From positions 62,001-126,000 of the forward strand of contig CABJFQ010000001.1 of the NCBI GenBank assembly GCA_902364975.1: 64,000 bases of DNA, read 5' to 3'. The DNA is from Coriobacteriaceae bacterium (lineage in GTDB: Bacteria; Actinomycetota; Coriobacteriia; Coriobacteriales; Coriobacteriaceae). Shown here one piece after another: positions 29,039 through 38,962 of this stretch. Below the pieces are notes generated by a model. The model saw only the letters and a program-made list of their open reading frames with translations, had not been told where the DNA came from and made no database searches. Position 1 is the stretch's first letter, and the number at the start of each line of letters is the position of its first letter. Both the position numbers and the translations under genes were made by a program.

Positions 29039-31852
29039 TTACCCCGTGTTTTGGAGTCCTGCCGAGACGCCGGTCACAGTCGAAAGAATCAGGCTCATGT
29101 ACTCGGCCTTCTTCTCCTCGGCCATCTCGTCCTGGTTCATACGCACCTCGCGAAGGGCGCGGACCTGGGCGATGGACAGGGCGTCGACGTAGGGATTACG
29201 CACACGGACGGCGCAGCCGAGCACACGGCGGCGCTGCAGCGGCCATTCGTCACCGACGATGGCAAGAACCCACTTACGCGTGAGCTGCATCTCGGTGAAG
29301 ACCTTCTCGGACAAATCCTGGCGATCGCCTAGGTGCAGGTACATCTTGGCGATGCGCTGGTCGGTCTTGGCGATCGACATCTCGATGTTGTCGATAAAGG
29401 TGCGGAAGAACGGCCACTCCTGGTAGGCAGCCTTGAGCTGGTCAAGGTCGCCAAACTGCTCGCAGGCGGTGCCCAGGCCGTACCAAGCGGCCAGGTTAAT
29501 GCGCGCCTGGCTCCAGCTGAAGATCCACGGAATGGTACGCAGGTCATCGAGCGACTTGGCACCCAGACCGCGCTTGGCGGGACGCGAGCCGATTGGCAGC
29601 AGACCGACCTCGGTCAACGGCGTCACGGTCGAGAACCACGGTGTAAAGTCCTCGGTGTTCAGCAGGTCCAGATAGCGCTCATGGCTTACTGCGTTGAGCT
29701 TCTCCGCCATATCCCAGAACTTCTGCGTGGTCTCGGTGTTGGTCTTCTCGACGCTCGGGGCCGACTGCAAAAGCGTTGCGGCGGCAACGGACTCAACATG
29801 GCGCTGAGCCAGCGTGCGGTTGCCGTAACGGGCAAAGATGACCTCGCCCTGCTCGGTGAGCTTAAAGAAGCAGTTGACCGAACCCTTGGGCTGCGCCAGC
29901 ACGGCCTTGTTGGCCGGACCGCCGCCACGGCCCACGGCACCGCCGCGACCGTGCATGAGCACCAGGTCGATATCGTTCTTCTCGGCCCACTTGGCAATGC
30001 GCTCCTGCGCGGAGTGCAGCGCGAGCATGGCCGTGGTAGGACCGGCATCCTTGGAGGAGTCGGAATAGCCCAGCATGACCTCCATGCGGCGGTTGGTCTG
30101 GGCAAGGCGCTTTTGCACCACGGGCAGCGTAAGCATCTGGTCGAGCACGTCGACGCAGCCCTCGAGGTCCTCGAGCTGCTCGAACAGCGGGATCACGTCG
30201 AGCTCGGGGACATCCTCCTCGTGTGCAAAGGACAGGTGGGCCAGCTCAAAGACGTCGGCCACATGCTGGGCGCTCTTGGTGAACGAGATGATGTAGCGGT
30301 GCGCCATCTTCTTGCCGTAGCGCTTTTGGATGGAACCGATGGCACGGAAGGTGTCGATAACCTCGCGCGTCATGGGCTGCAGGTCGCCATGGATACCGTT
30401 CTCGTGGATATCCTTGAGGGCGCGGGCGTGCACCACGGAGTGCTGACGGAACTCCATCTCGACCATGTGGAAGCCGAAGGACTCGACCTGCCAGATGATG
30501 GTCTGGACCGGGCCGTAGGCGGCACGGACGGCACCGCAGGCGGCCAGGGAGCGCTGGACGACGCGCAGGTCATCCAGGAACTCATCGGCGCTGTGGTACA
30601 TGGTATCGGTGATGCGACGGACGGTGGCGTTCAGACGGTCGGCCATGACGAGCATAACGGCGCGATGCGGCTCGTGCTCGGAGATCAGTTCAGCACGTGC
30701 GGTGTACTGAGTGCTCATCTCGACCTGATGGTTCCACAGGTTGATGAGTTCGGCAGACGGCTTGCTGTAGGTGGCCTCAAGCGTCAGGTTACGGCCGATG
30801 CGGCGGCACTTGTCCTCGAGCTTGAGCACCATATGGGTGAAGTACTTGGCAGCAACCTCGCGGCTCACCTTGGCGGTGACATTGGGGTTGCCGTCGCGGT
30901 CGGAACCGATCCAGCTGCCGGGGTGGAAGAACGCCGGGCACAGCGGCGGCACGGTGCCGGCCTTGTCGCCCAGCACCCAGTCATCAAAACGACGATAGAT
31001 AACGGGAATGACGTCGAACAGCGTGTTATCGAAGATGTCGATGATGGTATCGGCTTCTTCGACCGGCGTGGGCTTCTTGAGCGCGATGGGGCTCGTACGC
31101 ACCAGAGCGTCGATCTCCTGCAGCATATGGCGCTCGTTCTCCACCAGGTCGGAGCCGCCCAGGCGCGGACGCTCCTCCAGCAGGTTGGAGATACGGCGAA
31201 TCTTGCCCTCGACGGCCTTACGACGGGCCTCGGTGGGATGTGCGGTAAAGACAGGGTGGAACTCGAGCTTGTCGAGCAGCTCGTTGGCGCCCTCGACACC
31301 CATCTCGTTTACCAACTGGTGATAGGCGACGGTGAGTTCGTTGGCGGGATCGACCTCGGTATCGGTCGACGCACCTGCCTCGCGCTCGCGCAGCTGCGCC
31401 ACGCGGTAGTTCTCCTCCGACAGGTTTGCCAGATGGAAGAAGCTCGTAAAGGCGCGGACGATAACCTGCTGCTTATCGAGCGGCAGACTGTCGATCAGAT
31501 CAACGACCTCGCGAAACGCCACGGCGGTGGGCTCGTCGGCAGTGGGCACGCCCTGCTCGTCGACGGACTCGTCGGCAGCACGGGTGCCGGGGTTTCCGGC
31601 ATTGGCCACAATCTCGGCTGTCAAAATCTTGTCGAACAGGTCCGCGATCTCGGGATCATACTCGCTAAGCACACGGCGCTCCAGGCGCAAGAACAGCGCC
31701 AGATTGTCGCGCAGCTCCTCGGGGATCTCGATCTCGGCGAGACGCTCCTTGGATTCGGCATTCGAGCCGATTCGGTTAACGAGGCGGTTGACCACGGCAG
31801 CGACGCGCGCCGCGGCTTCGGGTACAGACTGGTTGCTTAGGTTCTCAGCCAC
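29039..31852 (-). CDS. ppc: Phosphoenolpyruvate carboxylase
   Basis: A protein of about 937 residues making oxaloacetate from PEP and bicarbonate. Catalytic blocks are clear: VFTAHPTEARRKAV with the active His, GSDRDGNPNVTAKVS, LMHGRGGAVGRGGGPANKAV, and the typical C-terminal LILSTVTGVSAGLQNTG. A GTG at 31852 with GGGAGG four bases before it is preferred. The ATG at 31864 has its ribosome site only one base away and would add four residues. It is monocistronic; possible terminators downstream are the palindrome at 28891 and the hairpin at 28743. Confidence 0.96.
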   Translation of the reverse strand: MAENLSNQSVPEAAARVAAVVNRLVNRIGSNAESKERLAEIEIPEELRDNLALFLRLERRVLSEYDPEIADLFDKILTAEIVANAGNPGTRAADESVDEQGVPTADEPTAVAFREVVDLIDSLPLDKQQVIVRAFTSFFHLANLSEENYRVAQLREREAGASTDTEVDPANELTVAYHQLVNEMGVEGANELLDKLEFHPVFTAHPTEARRKAVEGKIRRISNLLEERPRLGGSDLVENERHMLQEIDALVRTSPIALKKPTPVEEADTIIDIFDNTLFDVIPVIYRRFDDWVLGDKAGTVPPLCPAFFHPGSWIGSDRDGNPNVTAKVSREVAAKYFTHMVLKLEDKCRRIGRNLTLEATYSKPSAELINLWNHQVEMSTQYTARAELISEHEPHRAVMLVMADRLNATVRRITDTMYHSADEFLDDLRVVQRSLAACGAVRAAYGPVQTIIWQVESFGFHMVEMEFRQHSVVHARALKDIHENGIHGDLQPMTREVIDTFRAIGSIQKRYGKKMAHRYIISFTKSAQHVADVFELAHLSFAHEEDVPELDVIPLFEQLEDLEGCVDVLDQMLTLPVVQKRLAQTNRRMEVMLGYSDSSKDAGPTTAMLALHSAQERIAKWAEKNDIDLVLMHGRGGAVGRGGGPANKAVLAQPKGSVNCFFKLTEQGEVIFARYGNRTLAQRHVESVAAATLLQSAPSVEKTNTETTQKFWDMAEKLNAVSHERYLDLLNTEDFTPWFSTVTPLTEVGLLPIGSRPAKRGLGAKSLDDLRTIPWIFSWSQARINLAAWYGLGTACEQFGDLDQLKAAYQEWPFFRTFIDNIEMSIAKTDQRIAKMYLHLGDRQDLSEKVFTEMQLTRKWVLAIVGDEWPLQRRRVLGCAVRVRNPYVDALSIAQVRALREVRMNQDEMAEEKKAEYMSLILSTVTGVSAGLQNTG

Positions 31853-32016
31853 GTTTCCTCCCATTCCTCCTTCTATGCACGTAACATGCGGTATTTATTA
31901 TAGGCACTCGGCAAAAACTTTCGACGCTGATTGCGCTTTACCACACAAAAGTATTTTCTGCATTGCAAGGCTTTTTGCCCCAAATGGTCGTATTTCTCGG
32001 TGGGCGGCATATGCAA

Positions 32017-32052
32017 ACGGGGGCATTCCGCATAAATGCGAAACACCCCCGT
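32017..32052 (-). terminator. Terminator after hisS
   Basis: ACGGGGG pairs with CCCCCGT and encloses a CGCAT/ATGCG inner stem, 58 bp after the hisS stop. The upstream gap 31865-32016 shows no gene. Confidence 0.65.
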
Positions 32053-32110
32053 AACAATCGCTCTCAATGAGCTGAGCGCTTTAGTGAGTCCACAGCTCAA
32101 AAATCATGCG

Positions 32111-33424
32111 CTACAGGCGCTCACGAACCGCCTCGACCACGTTGGCCAGATCGACGAGGGCCTCGTCATGGCTCTCCATGTCGCGCACCTTGACCTTGCC
32201 GGCGGCAAGCTCGTCGCCGCCCAAGACCAAAATGAGCTTAGCGCCCACCTTGTCGGCCTGCTTAAACTGAGCCTTAAGCGAACGACCCTGATAGTCTGCC
32301 TCGGTCACGATACCTGCGGCGCGAAGCTCCTGCGTAATGGCAAAGACGTTCTGGCGCAACTCCTTGCCGGCATTGGCGACGTAGACACACGGGGTCTCCT
32401 CGGCGCCCAGGTCGCTGCCAAAGGCCTGCAGGGCCAGCAGGGCGCGCTCAAAACCAACGGCGAAGCCGACGCCGGCCGTGGGCTTGCCGCCCTCGAGCTC
32501 GACCAGGCCATCGTAGCGGCCGCCGCCACCGATGGAGCCGACGCCGGCGCCAGGGGCCTCGACCTCAAAGACGGTACGGGTGTAGTAGTCCAGGCCGCGC
32601 ACCAGGGTGGGATCCTCGACGTACTCGATACCGGCGACGTCCAGATAGCGCTTGACCTGCTCGTAGTGCTCGCGGCACTCATCGCACAGGTTGTCGCCCA
32701 TCAGCGGGGCGTCGGCCATGATCTCGCGGCAGTGGTCGTTCTTGCAGTCGAAGGCGCGCAGCGGGTTAAGCTCGGCGCGCTCGCGGCACTCGTCGCACAT
32801 CTCATCGGCGTGGTCGAGAATGAACTGCTTAACCTGCTCGCGATAGGCCGGACGGCATTGGGCATCGCCCATCGAGTTAATGAGCAGACGGAGCTTGGAC
32901 AGATCGAAGCCCAGGCGCTTGTAAAACTCCATGAGCATAATGATGCACTCGGCGTCTGCCGCCGGATCGGGAGCGCCGAGCCACTCGATGCCCACCTGAT
33001 GGAACTGGCGCAGGCGGCCCTTCTGGGGACGCTCGCCACGGAACATGGCCTCGGCGTAGTAAGCCTTAAACGGCGTGGAGCCCTGGGGCACCAAGTTGTT
33101 CTCCACGACGGCGCGCACCACGCCAGCCGTGCCCTCGGGACGAAGCGCCAGGCGCTGCTTGGGCTTGAGCTTGGTATCGGTGCCCTCGGTAAAGACGCGC
33201 TCCAGGTTGGCGCCGCTAAACACGCGGAACATCTCCTTGCGCACGACGTCGGTCGACTGGCCGATGCCGTGGACAAACACGTCCACCTGCTCGATGGCGG
33301 GCGTCTCGATGGGCTTAAAGCCAAACGGCTCGAACACGCCAGCAGCGATCTGCTGCATCTTTTGCCAGGCGCGCATCTCAGCGCCGATAAGGTCGCGGGT
33401 TCCCTCCGCCTTCTGTGCCTGCAT
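32111..33424 (-). CDS. hisS: Histidyl-tRNA synthetase
   Basis: A 437-residue class II synthetase. Motif 1 lies in the PIETPAIEQVDVF region, motif 2 in EAMFRGERPQKGRLRQFHQ and the histidine motifs in LVRGLDYYTRTVFE and GGGGRYDGLVE. A cysteine-rich stretch (MCDECRERA, FDCKNDHC, LCDECREH) in the insertion domain is of the kind seen in clostridial enzymes. The start at 33424 follows AAAGGTG. hisS and aspS are adjacent in many bacteria but are 10 kb apart here. Confidence 0.96.
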   Translation of the reverse strand: MQAQKAEGTRDLIGAEMRAWQKMQQIAAGVFEPFGFKPIETPAIEQVDVFVHGIGQSTDVVRKEMFRVFSGANLERVFTEGTDTKLKPKQRLALRPEGTAGVVRAVVENNLVPQGSTPFKAYYAEAMFRGERPQKGRLRQFHQVGIEWLGAPDPAADAECIIMLMEFYKRLGFDLSKLRLLINSMGDAQCRPAYREQVKQFILDHADEMCDECRERAELNPLRAFDCKNDHCREIMADAPLMGDNLCDECREHYEQVKRYLDVAGIEYVEDPTLVRGLDYYTRTVFEVEAPGAGVGSIGGGGRYDGLVELEGGKPTAGVGFAVGFERALLALQAFGSDLGAEETPCVYVANAGKELRQNVFAITQELRAAGIVTEADYQGRSLKAQFKQADKVGAKLILVLGGDELAAGKVKVRDMESHDEALVDLANVVEAVRERL

Positions 33425-33490
33425 GGGCAAACACCTTTCTTTTGTATCGCGTCATAGGTAGTGGTCATTATACGGCACAAACACAAACAG

Positions 33491-33548
33491 CGGCGGTGCA
33501 TCTGACCGAACGAGGGTATGGGGACTCGTTCGGCCAGATGCACCGCCG
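33491..33548. repeat. Long hairpin upstream of hisS
   Basis: Arms of 24 bp (33491-33514 and 33525-33548) pair with a single mismatch around a ten-base loop (CGGCGGTGCATCTG...). Toward hisS the following bases are T/G-rich (TGTTTGTGTTTG), so it could terminate minus-strand transcripts arriving from the MFS remnant. Confidence 0.7.
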
Positions 33549-33628
33549 CGGTGTGCAATCTGCAATCCTTCCGCCTCTTCGGATCACAAAATCCGTTGGA
33601 CGGAAAGACTTCGGGTCATCTCTTGAGC

Positions 33629-33692
33629 CCGTGGCTGCATGGGAAACCGAATGACGGTACGAGCATCCATTCGGCTTCCAAGGCAGCCACGG
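33629..33692. repeat. Imperfect long hairpin after the MFS remnant
   Basis: Arms of 25 bp (33629-33653 and 33668-33692, CCGTGGCTGC...CCGAATG) match at 22 positions. It lies 37 bp past the end of the broken transporter gene. Confidence 0.65.
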
Positions 33693-33728
33693 ACAAAACG
33701 GGGCAAAGAGCTACGAGCGACGTCGTCC

Positions 33729-34137
33729 CTACTCCCCCGCCACGCTCGCGCGCAGCTTAGCCGCGATGGGCTCAGACGCCAGCAGGAACACCAGCATTGC
33801 CACCGAGCACGCCAGGCACACGATCCATGTGCTCGTAAAGGAGCCCGTGGCATCGAACAGTATTCCCGAGACGATGGCGCCCACCGTGCCGCCAACCATC
33901 TCGAGCGAGGTGATGGTGCCCGCTGCCTTACCCAGGTCGGCCATGCCAAACTGCTTAGACGCAGCGATCGTGGGCGTTGGAGATGTTGTACTGCGCAAGA
34001 GAAATTCCCAAGTCGCTGACGATGAGCGGCTGGAACAGGCTCATGCAGTTGACGAAAATGGTGTAGCACGTGGCCATGATCACAAAGCCGGAGGCCACCA
34101 CGAGCCAGCCGGGGAAGAACTTACGTTGCTGAGACAT
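33729..34137 (-). pseudogene. Internally deleted MFS transporter remnant
   Basis: The 5' part has a good ribosome site (AAGGAAC) and reads MSQQRKFFPGWLVVASGFVI into ISLAQYNIS, the first helix of an OFA-type MFS protein. After about 55 residues the frame shifts. The downstream frame reads SKQFGMADLGKAAGTITS to LASEPIAAKLRASVAGE, which is the last pair of helices of the same kind of protein. About ten helices are missing, so this is a deletion scar with a frameshift, not a working transporter. Confidence 0.85.
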
Positions 34138-34176
34138 ACTGTTCCTTTTTAAGCAAACGAGTAGCAAGATTGGGTG

Positions 34177-35472
34177 CTACCGGTGGTCGGCGATGTAGCC
34201 CAAAGCGACGGCGGCATAAGCCGCGGCGCCAAGGGGAAGCTCGGCATCGCTAAAACGTGCCTTGGGATGATGCTGAGCAAAATGCTCGTCCGTATCAGTC
34301 ACAGCAGCGCCCACGGTAAAGTACGCGCTCGGGATCTCGCTCGAGATCAACGCGAAGTCCTCGCTCGCCATGGCGTGGAACAGCGGCAGGAAGGCGGACT
34401 TGGGCAGCACCGCGCCCACGTAGCCAAGCGACGCCTGCGTCATGCCGTCGTCGAGTACGAGCGGGGGAACATCCGAGAGTGTCTCGATAGTCGCCGGCGT
34501 ACGATAGGTCGTGGCAACGCCTTTGACGACCTCCGCGATGCGGGTCTTGAGGTGCTCCATGAGCTCGACGTCGAAGCCACGCAGCGTTCCCTCGAGCACA
34601 CAAGTGTCGGGGATGACATTTGCGGCCTGACCGCCGGCGAACTTGCCAACGGTAAGCGCGACCTCCTTGGCCGCCGGCACCTCGCGAGAGATAAGCTCCT
34701 GAAGCGCCAGATGCACATGGACGCCGGCCGTGATGGGGTCGATGCAGATCTCGGGGCTCGAGCCATGGCCGCCCTTGCCCTGAAGCGTGATGCGAAAACC
34801 GTACACGCCCGAGAGCGCCGGGCTGCCGTAGAGCACCAGGCCAAGCGGCGACTGGCTATTGACATGCATGGCAAAGGCGGCCTGGGGACGCGGGTTCTGC
34901 AGCAGACCGTCGGCGATGGCGGCGCGGGCACCCTCAAAGGTTTCCTCGCCCGGCTGGAACAGCAACTTAACCGTGGCGTTGGCGTCGACAAGCGCAGACT
35001 CGCGGGCCTTGAGCAGGCGCGCCGCTCCAAGCAACGCCGTCGCGTGCATATCGTGTCCACATGCGTGCATGCAGCCGTTCGTAGAGGCGAAAGGCTCGCC
35101 TGACTCTTCGGCAACGGGCAGGGCATCCATGTCGCCACGGAGCATGATGACCGTACCGGCCTGTTCGTCCGTGCAGACGCCATTGCCCTGGGCCGCGGCG
35201 GCACCGGCGCCGACAAGGCCCACGACACAGGAACCATCGACGAGCGTGGCAAATGGGATTTCCATCTCGGTCAGGCGCGCTTGAATATACGCAGAGGTCT
35301 GTGGGAGGCTATTACCCAGCTCGGGCATCTGGTGTAAATCGTGTCGCCACGCAGCGAGCTCGTCTGCAAAAGCCTGAGCTTCTGCAACGAGACCGTCACC
35401 GATAGCGGCCTGCGCCGCTGCGGTGGCCTTGGGCGCTGATTGCGGTTGAAGATCGGACTGAGCTGGTGCCAT
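34177..35472 (-). CDS. M20-family amidohydrolase (peptidase M20D type)
   Basis: A 431-residue metal-dependent amidohydrolase related to N-acyl-amino-acid and hippurate hydrolases. Metal ligands are seen in ACGHDMHATALLGAA, the catalytic Glu in FQPGEETFEGA and the early block WRHDLHQMPELGN. A dimerisation domain sits in the middle (GGHGSSPEICIDPI). The start at 35472 has GGAGGGCATTT before it. It lies between the MFS remnant and an EamA exporter, all on the minus strand. The broken transporter may once have supplied its substrate. Precise substrate unknown. Confidence 0.9.
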   Translation of the reverse strand: MAPAQSDLQPQSAPKATAAAQAAIGDGLVAEAQAFADELAAWRHDLHQMPELGNSLPQTSAYIQARLTEMEIPFATLVDGSCVVGLVGAGAAAAQGNGVCTDEQAGTVIMLRGDMDALPVAEESGEPFASTNGCMHACGHDMHATALLGAARLLKARESALVDANATVKLLFQPGEETFEGARAAIADGLLQNPRPQAAFAMHVNSQSPLGLVLYGSPALSGVYGFRITLQGKGGHGSSPEICIDPITAGVHVHLALQELISREVPAAKEVALTVGKFAGGQAANVIPDTCVLEGTLRGFDVELMEHLKTRIAEVVKGVATTYRTPATIETLSDVPPLVLDDGMTQASLGYVGAVLPKSAFLPLFHAMASEDFALISSEIPSAYFTVGAAVTDTDEHFAQHHPKARFSDAELPLGAAAYAAVALGYIADHR

Positions 35473-35550
35473 AAATGCCCTCCAGTAACGTTTTTGCAGT
35501 AAGCACTTTGATAGCGTAAAGTGCAAGGTACAACTTTAAAGGCGAGTCAT

Positions 35551-35577
35551 AAAAAACGCCGCCCCAGGAGGGCGGCG
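35551..35577 (-). terminator. Terminator after the EamA transporter
   Basis: CGCCGCCC pairs with GGGGCGGCG on the minus strand, followed by a six-T run, 12 bp after the stop. Confidence 0.85.
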
Positions 35578-35588
35578 CAACAAGTTGT

Positions 35589-36572
35589 TTACAATTGCGA
35601 GCGCGGCTTTCGACGCAAAAAATCGAAGTGAGTCTCGCTCAAGATAATCGACAGGAAGATAAGCACAAAGCCGGCGAGCAGGCGCGAGGTGAGCGCCTCC
35701 CCCATCAGCAGCACCGAAAACAACACGCCCGAAGGCGACTCCATCGAAAGAAGCAGTGAGCCCGTCGAGGCGGGGACATGCGCCAAACCGACGTTTTGGA
35801 CGAGCAGCGCCACGCATGTGCAGCCCACCGAGAGGAAAACAGCCACACCGATAAACTCCGGCGTCCATGCAGAGAGGGGCGCCTGAGTCTCGAATAGCAG
35901 CGACGTGATTAAACTCAAAACGCCATTGCCCACAAACATCCAAAACGTGATGACGTTGATGTCCATCTTGCGACCGTACTTGGCAGTCACCGCCATCTGG
36001 ATGGCGAAGAAGATCGCGCCGCCCAAGGTAATAACATCGCCGGCATTGAACTCGACGCTATCGAGCGCTACCAGGCCAATACCCGCCAGGCACAACAACG
36101 CTGCACCCAGGTTATACCGGGTAAGCTTTTCACCGCTCAGGACATAGCTTGCAAACGGCACAAGGATGCAATACGTGCCGGTCAAAAAAGCGCTCTTGCC
36201 CGCCGTGGTCTGTGCCAGGCCGATCGTCTGCAAACCGTAGGCACCCCACATGAGCGCGCCCATGCCAAGCCCGACGATCAGGTTGCGGGCATTGAAATGA
36301 GCGATGATGCGCTTATGGAAAATTGCAAACATAACCAGTGATGCCGGGAGAAAGCGAACATAGAGCAGCGCGAACACCGGAATGGTGCCGAGTGCGTCCT
36401 TCATAGTGGTAAAGGAGTAGCCCCAGATGACCGCCACCGAAAGGAGCAGAACCTTCCAGAACAACGGCGAACGAGCACCGGCACCACGGGAGGTGCCGCC
36501 CGCACCCAGGTCCTCGCGAGCAACAGGGCTATCGGGCATGTTTTCAATTTCGTTGGCAGCGTATTGGGCCAT
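35589..36572 (-). CDS. EamA/DMT-family transporter
   Basis: A 327-residue protein with ten hydrophobic segments arranged as two EamA repeats: VAVIWGYSFTTMKDALG begins the first and GGAIFFAIQMAVTAKYGRK the second. Family members export metabolites or amino acids. About 35 residues precede the first helix. The substrate cannot be deduced. It may share a transcript with the M20 gene, though a strong terminator follows its stop. Confidence 0.88.
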   Translation of the reverse strand: MAQYAANEIENMPDSPVAREDLGAGGTSRGAGARSPLFWKVLLLSVAVIWGYSFTTMKDALGTIPVFALLYVRFLPASLVMFAIFHKRIIAHFNARNLIVGLGMGALMWGAYGLQTIGLAQTTAGKSAFLTGTYCILVPFASYVLSGEKLTRYNLGAALLCLAGIGLVALDSVEFNAGDVITLGGAIFFAIQMAVTAKYGRKMDINVITFWMFVGNGVLSLITSLLFETQAPLSAWTPEFIGVAVFLSVGCTCVALLVQNVGLAHVPASTGSLLLSMESPSGVLFSVLLMGEALTSRLLAGFVLIFLSIILSETHFDFLRRKPRSQL

Positions 36573-36643
36573 GGAACATCCTCACACTCAAACTGGGCGT
36601 GGTGTCCGCACGCGTATGGCTGCGTGCCGCCTCATGGTCAAAT

Positions 36644-36678
36644 AAAAACGGGACGCGCCGGACCCCCGGCACGCCCCG
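36644..36678 (-). terminator. Terminator after the YhgE/Pip pair
   Basis: GGGGCGTGCCGG pairs with CCGGCGCGTCCC on the minus strand, followed by GTTTTTATTTG. It is 95 bp past the second YhgE stop. Confidence 0.75.
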
Positions 36679-36772
36679 CTACTGTAGCAACAACCAGCGT
36701 TGCACCGCAATCCAGCCCACTAAAGCGTCAGCAAAGTGAACCTCGATGTTTTGTCAATGTCACGCTGTTGCA

Positions 36773-38962
36773 CTAAATAAGCTTCGTGCTTTCAAGCTTT
36801 TCGATGATCCAGTCGTTGGCCTTGATGACCGGGCGGCGGAAGACGACGCCCAGGCCCAGCGACGGAATCAGATAGCTCGCCAAGATACCCAGCTCAACCC
36901 AGTACTCCATATGGTAGGCGCCAGCCATGGCGGCGTGCATGGCGTTGATGCCGTGGGTAAACGGCAGGAACGGGTAGATCGCCCGGAACACGGGGCCGGT
37001 CATCTCGATGGGGAACGTGCCGCCCGAACCGCCGACCTGCATGACCAACAGCACGACAGCGAGCGCCTTGCCGATATCGCCAAACGACACGGTGAGCGTG
37101 TAGACGATATTGGAGAACACGAGACTCGCGACCCAGCCCGCCAGCACAAACTGCAGCGGGTTGTCGCACTGAATGCCAAAGAACAGAATGTCGCCCGCGC
37201 ACACGAGCGTTGCCTGCAGCAGGGCCAAACCGCCAAAGAACAGGTAACGGCCCAGATAGATCTCGTGCAGGCGTACGGGGATGAGCTCGTTGATAAGCTC
37301 ATCGTCAACCGAGACCTTCATCATGGCCGCCAGAACAATCGAGCCCACCCACAGCGACAAAATCGTGTAGAACGGCGCCATGGCCGAACCGTAGTTGCGG
37401 ATCGGATAGACCGGCTTGCGATCGAGCGCAACGGGGCCAGAAAGCGACACGGCGAGGCCCTCGGGGTCGTTGCCAATCATTGTCTTAATCATGGCCAGGT
37501 CACCCGACATCAGAGCGCTATCAAGCTCGTCCTTAAAAGCGCTGATCTTGTCCGACGCCTTGCCCAACTGATCAGAAGCCTTGTTGACCAGCGTCGCAGC
37601 CTTGGAGAGGCCCTTTGCGAGCGAGCCAGAGGCGTCGGTCAGACCGCTCACGGCGCTATCCAAGTCACCCGAGATACCGTTCAGGGAATCCAGAACGCCC
37701 GAAATGGTCTTCTTGAGCTCCTTGGCCTTAACCGAGAACGTGGAATCGTAGTCGGACTTGGCTCCCGAGATACCCGCCTTGGCATCGGCGATGGCCTGGT
37801 CGACCTCGGCACGCGAGTTGTTGACCTCCGCCATGCCGTCCGAAAGGGACTTTGCGGTCGCCGTCAGGTCCTTCGCATTGTTGCGGTACTCCACGGCAAT
37901 TCTGCCCAGCGACGTCGCAGCGGACTCGAGACCGTCTTTGAGCTTGTCATCACTCACCTGGTCGGCAAGGTTGCGGAGCTGATCGGCCATCGCATCGATA
38001 TCGTCAGCACGCGTATTGAGCGCCGCTGCGGCTTCGTTGAGCTGAGACACCGTAAGGTAAACATGCTGATTCGCGGCATCGAATGCCTTCGCAAGCTCGG
38101 CGGACACGTTGTCGAACGAGCCCGCGCTTCCGTCAATCGCCGCGTCAACGGCATCGTTGGCGGCCTTGAGCGCTTCCTTGGAATCATTGATGCCGCTCTT
38201 GGCGTGCTCCATCAGCTGCTTCGTCGACTCATCAACGGTGCCCGTCTGCTTGAGCATGCCGCCCGCCGATGTCAGTGAATCGGACGTGGAGCTCAAAATG
38301 CCCGCGAGCGACGTCGCACTCGTCTGAACGTCCTGCAGGTCCTCGACCGAATCGCCCAGCGTCGAGGACAGATTGGCGATAAAGTTGCTCACCTGGTCGG
38401 TACTCATATAGTCGAGCAGGCTGGACACGGTCTTAAGGCCGATGGTCGTGATGGTCTTGGTAAAGGTCTCGTTGACCTGACTCTGGACGGCGCTCGAACC
38501 CTTTTCAGTCACGATCTGTGCGATGGCGTTGGCCTTCTGGTTCTCATAGAACTCGATATCGGCGTGCTTCACCTCGGTCGAGAAAAGCGTCATCATGTCG
38601 GCGCTAAACGTTTTAGGGATAACGACGGCAGCGTAGTACGCGCCCGACTTAACGCCCTCAATCGCCTTATCGCGGTCGTTGAGGACGACCCAGTCGAAGT
38701 TCTCGTTGCCGCGCAGGGTGGCGGTTACGTTTTCGCCCACGTTGACCTCGACGGGAATCAGATCGCTCTCGTAACCCTCATCGGTGTTGACCACTGCAAT
38801 CTTAAGGTTGCCGGTATTGCCGTAGGGATCCCAGCTTCCGGCGATGTTAAACCATGCATAGAGACATGGCACGATGATCAGGCCCATCACGACGACCATG
38901 CCGATCACGGAGCGAGACACGTTTTGGACATCGCGCTTAAACAGGTGCAGGATGTTTTTCAT
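36773..38962 (-). CDS. YhgE/Pip-domain membrane protein (second of a coupled pair)
   Basis: A 729-residue protein with one N-terminal helix (VIGMVVVMGLIIVPCLYAWF), the YhgE signature NIAGSWDPYGNTGNLKIAVVN, a long extracellular coiled-coil-like region rich in Ala, Ser, Asp and Leu (about 200-490), and a C-terminal ABC-2-type bundle of six helices. Such proteins include phage receptors (Pip, YueB) and are often linked to type VII secretion or drug efflux. The ATG directly follows the stop of the upstream yhgE gene, with AAAGGAGGTG inside that gene, so the two are translationally coupled. Confidence 0.88.
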   Translation of the reverse strand: MKNILHLFKRDVQNVSRSVIGMVVVMGLIIVPCLYAWFNIAGSWDPYGNTGNLKIAVVNTDEGYESDLIPVEVNVGENVTATLRGNENFDWVVLNDRDKAIEGVKSGAYYAAVVIPKTFSADMMTLFSTEVKHADIEFYENQKANAIAQIVTEKGSSAVQSQVNETFTKTITTIGLKTVSSLLDYMSTDQVSNFIANLSSTLGDSVEDLQDVQTSATSLAGILSSTSDSLTSAGGMLKQTGTVDESTKQLMEHAKSGINDSKEALKAANDAVDAAIDGSAGSFDNVSAELAKAFDAANQHVYLTVSQLNEAAAALNTRADDIDAMADQLRNLADQVSDDKLKDGLESAATSLGRIAVEYRNNAKDLTATAKSLSDGMAEVNNSRAEVDQAIADAKAGISGAKSDYDSTFSVKAKELKKTISGVLDSLNGISGDLDSAVSGLTDASGSLAKGLSKAATLVNKASDQLGKASDKISAFKDELDSALMSGDLAMIKTMIGNDPEGLAVSLSGPVALDRKPVYPIRNYGSAMAPFYTILSLWVGSIVLAAMMKVSVDDELINELIPVRLHEIYLGRYLFFGGLALLQATLVCAGDILFFGIQCDNPLQFVLAGWVASLVFSNIVYTLTVSFGDIGKALAVVLLVMQVGGSGGTFPIEMTGPVFRAIYPFLPFTHGINAMHAAMAGAYHMEYWVELGILASYLIPSLGLGVVFRRPVIKANDWIIEKLESTKLI

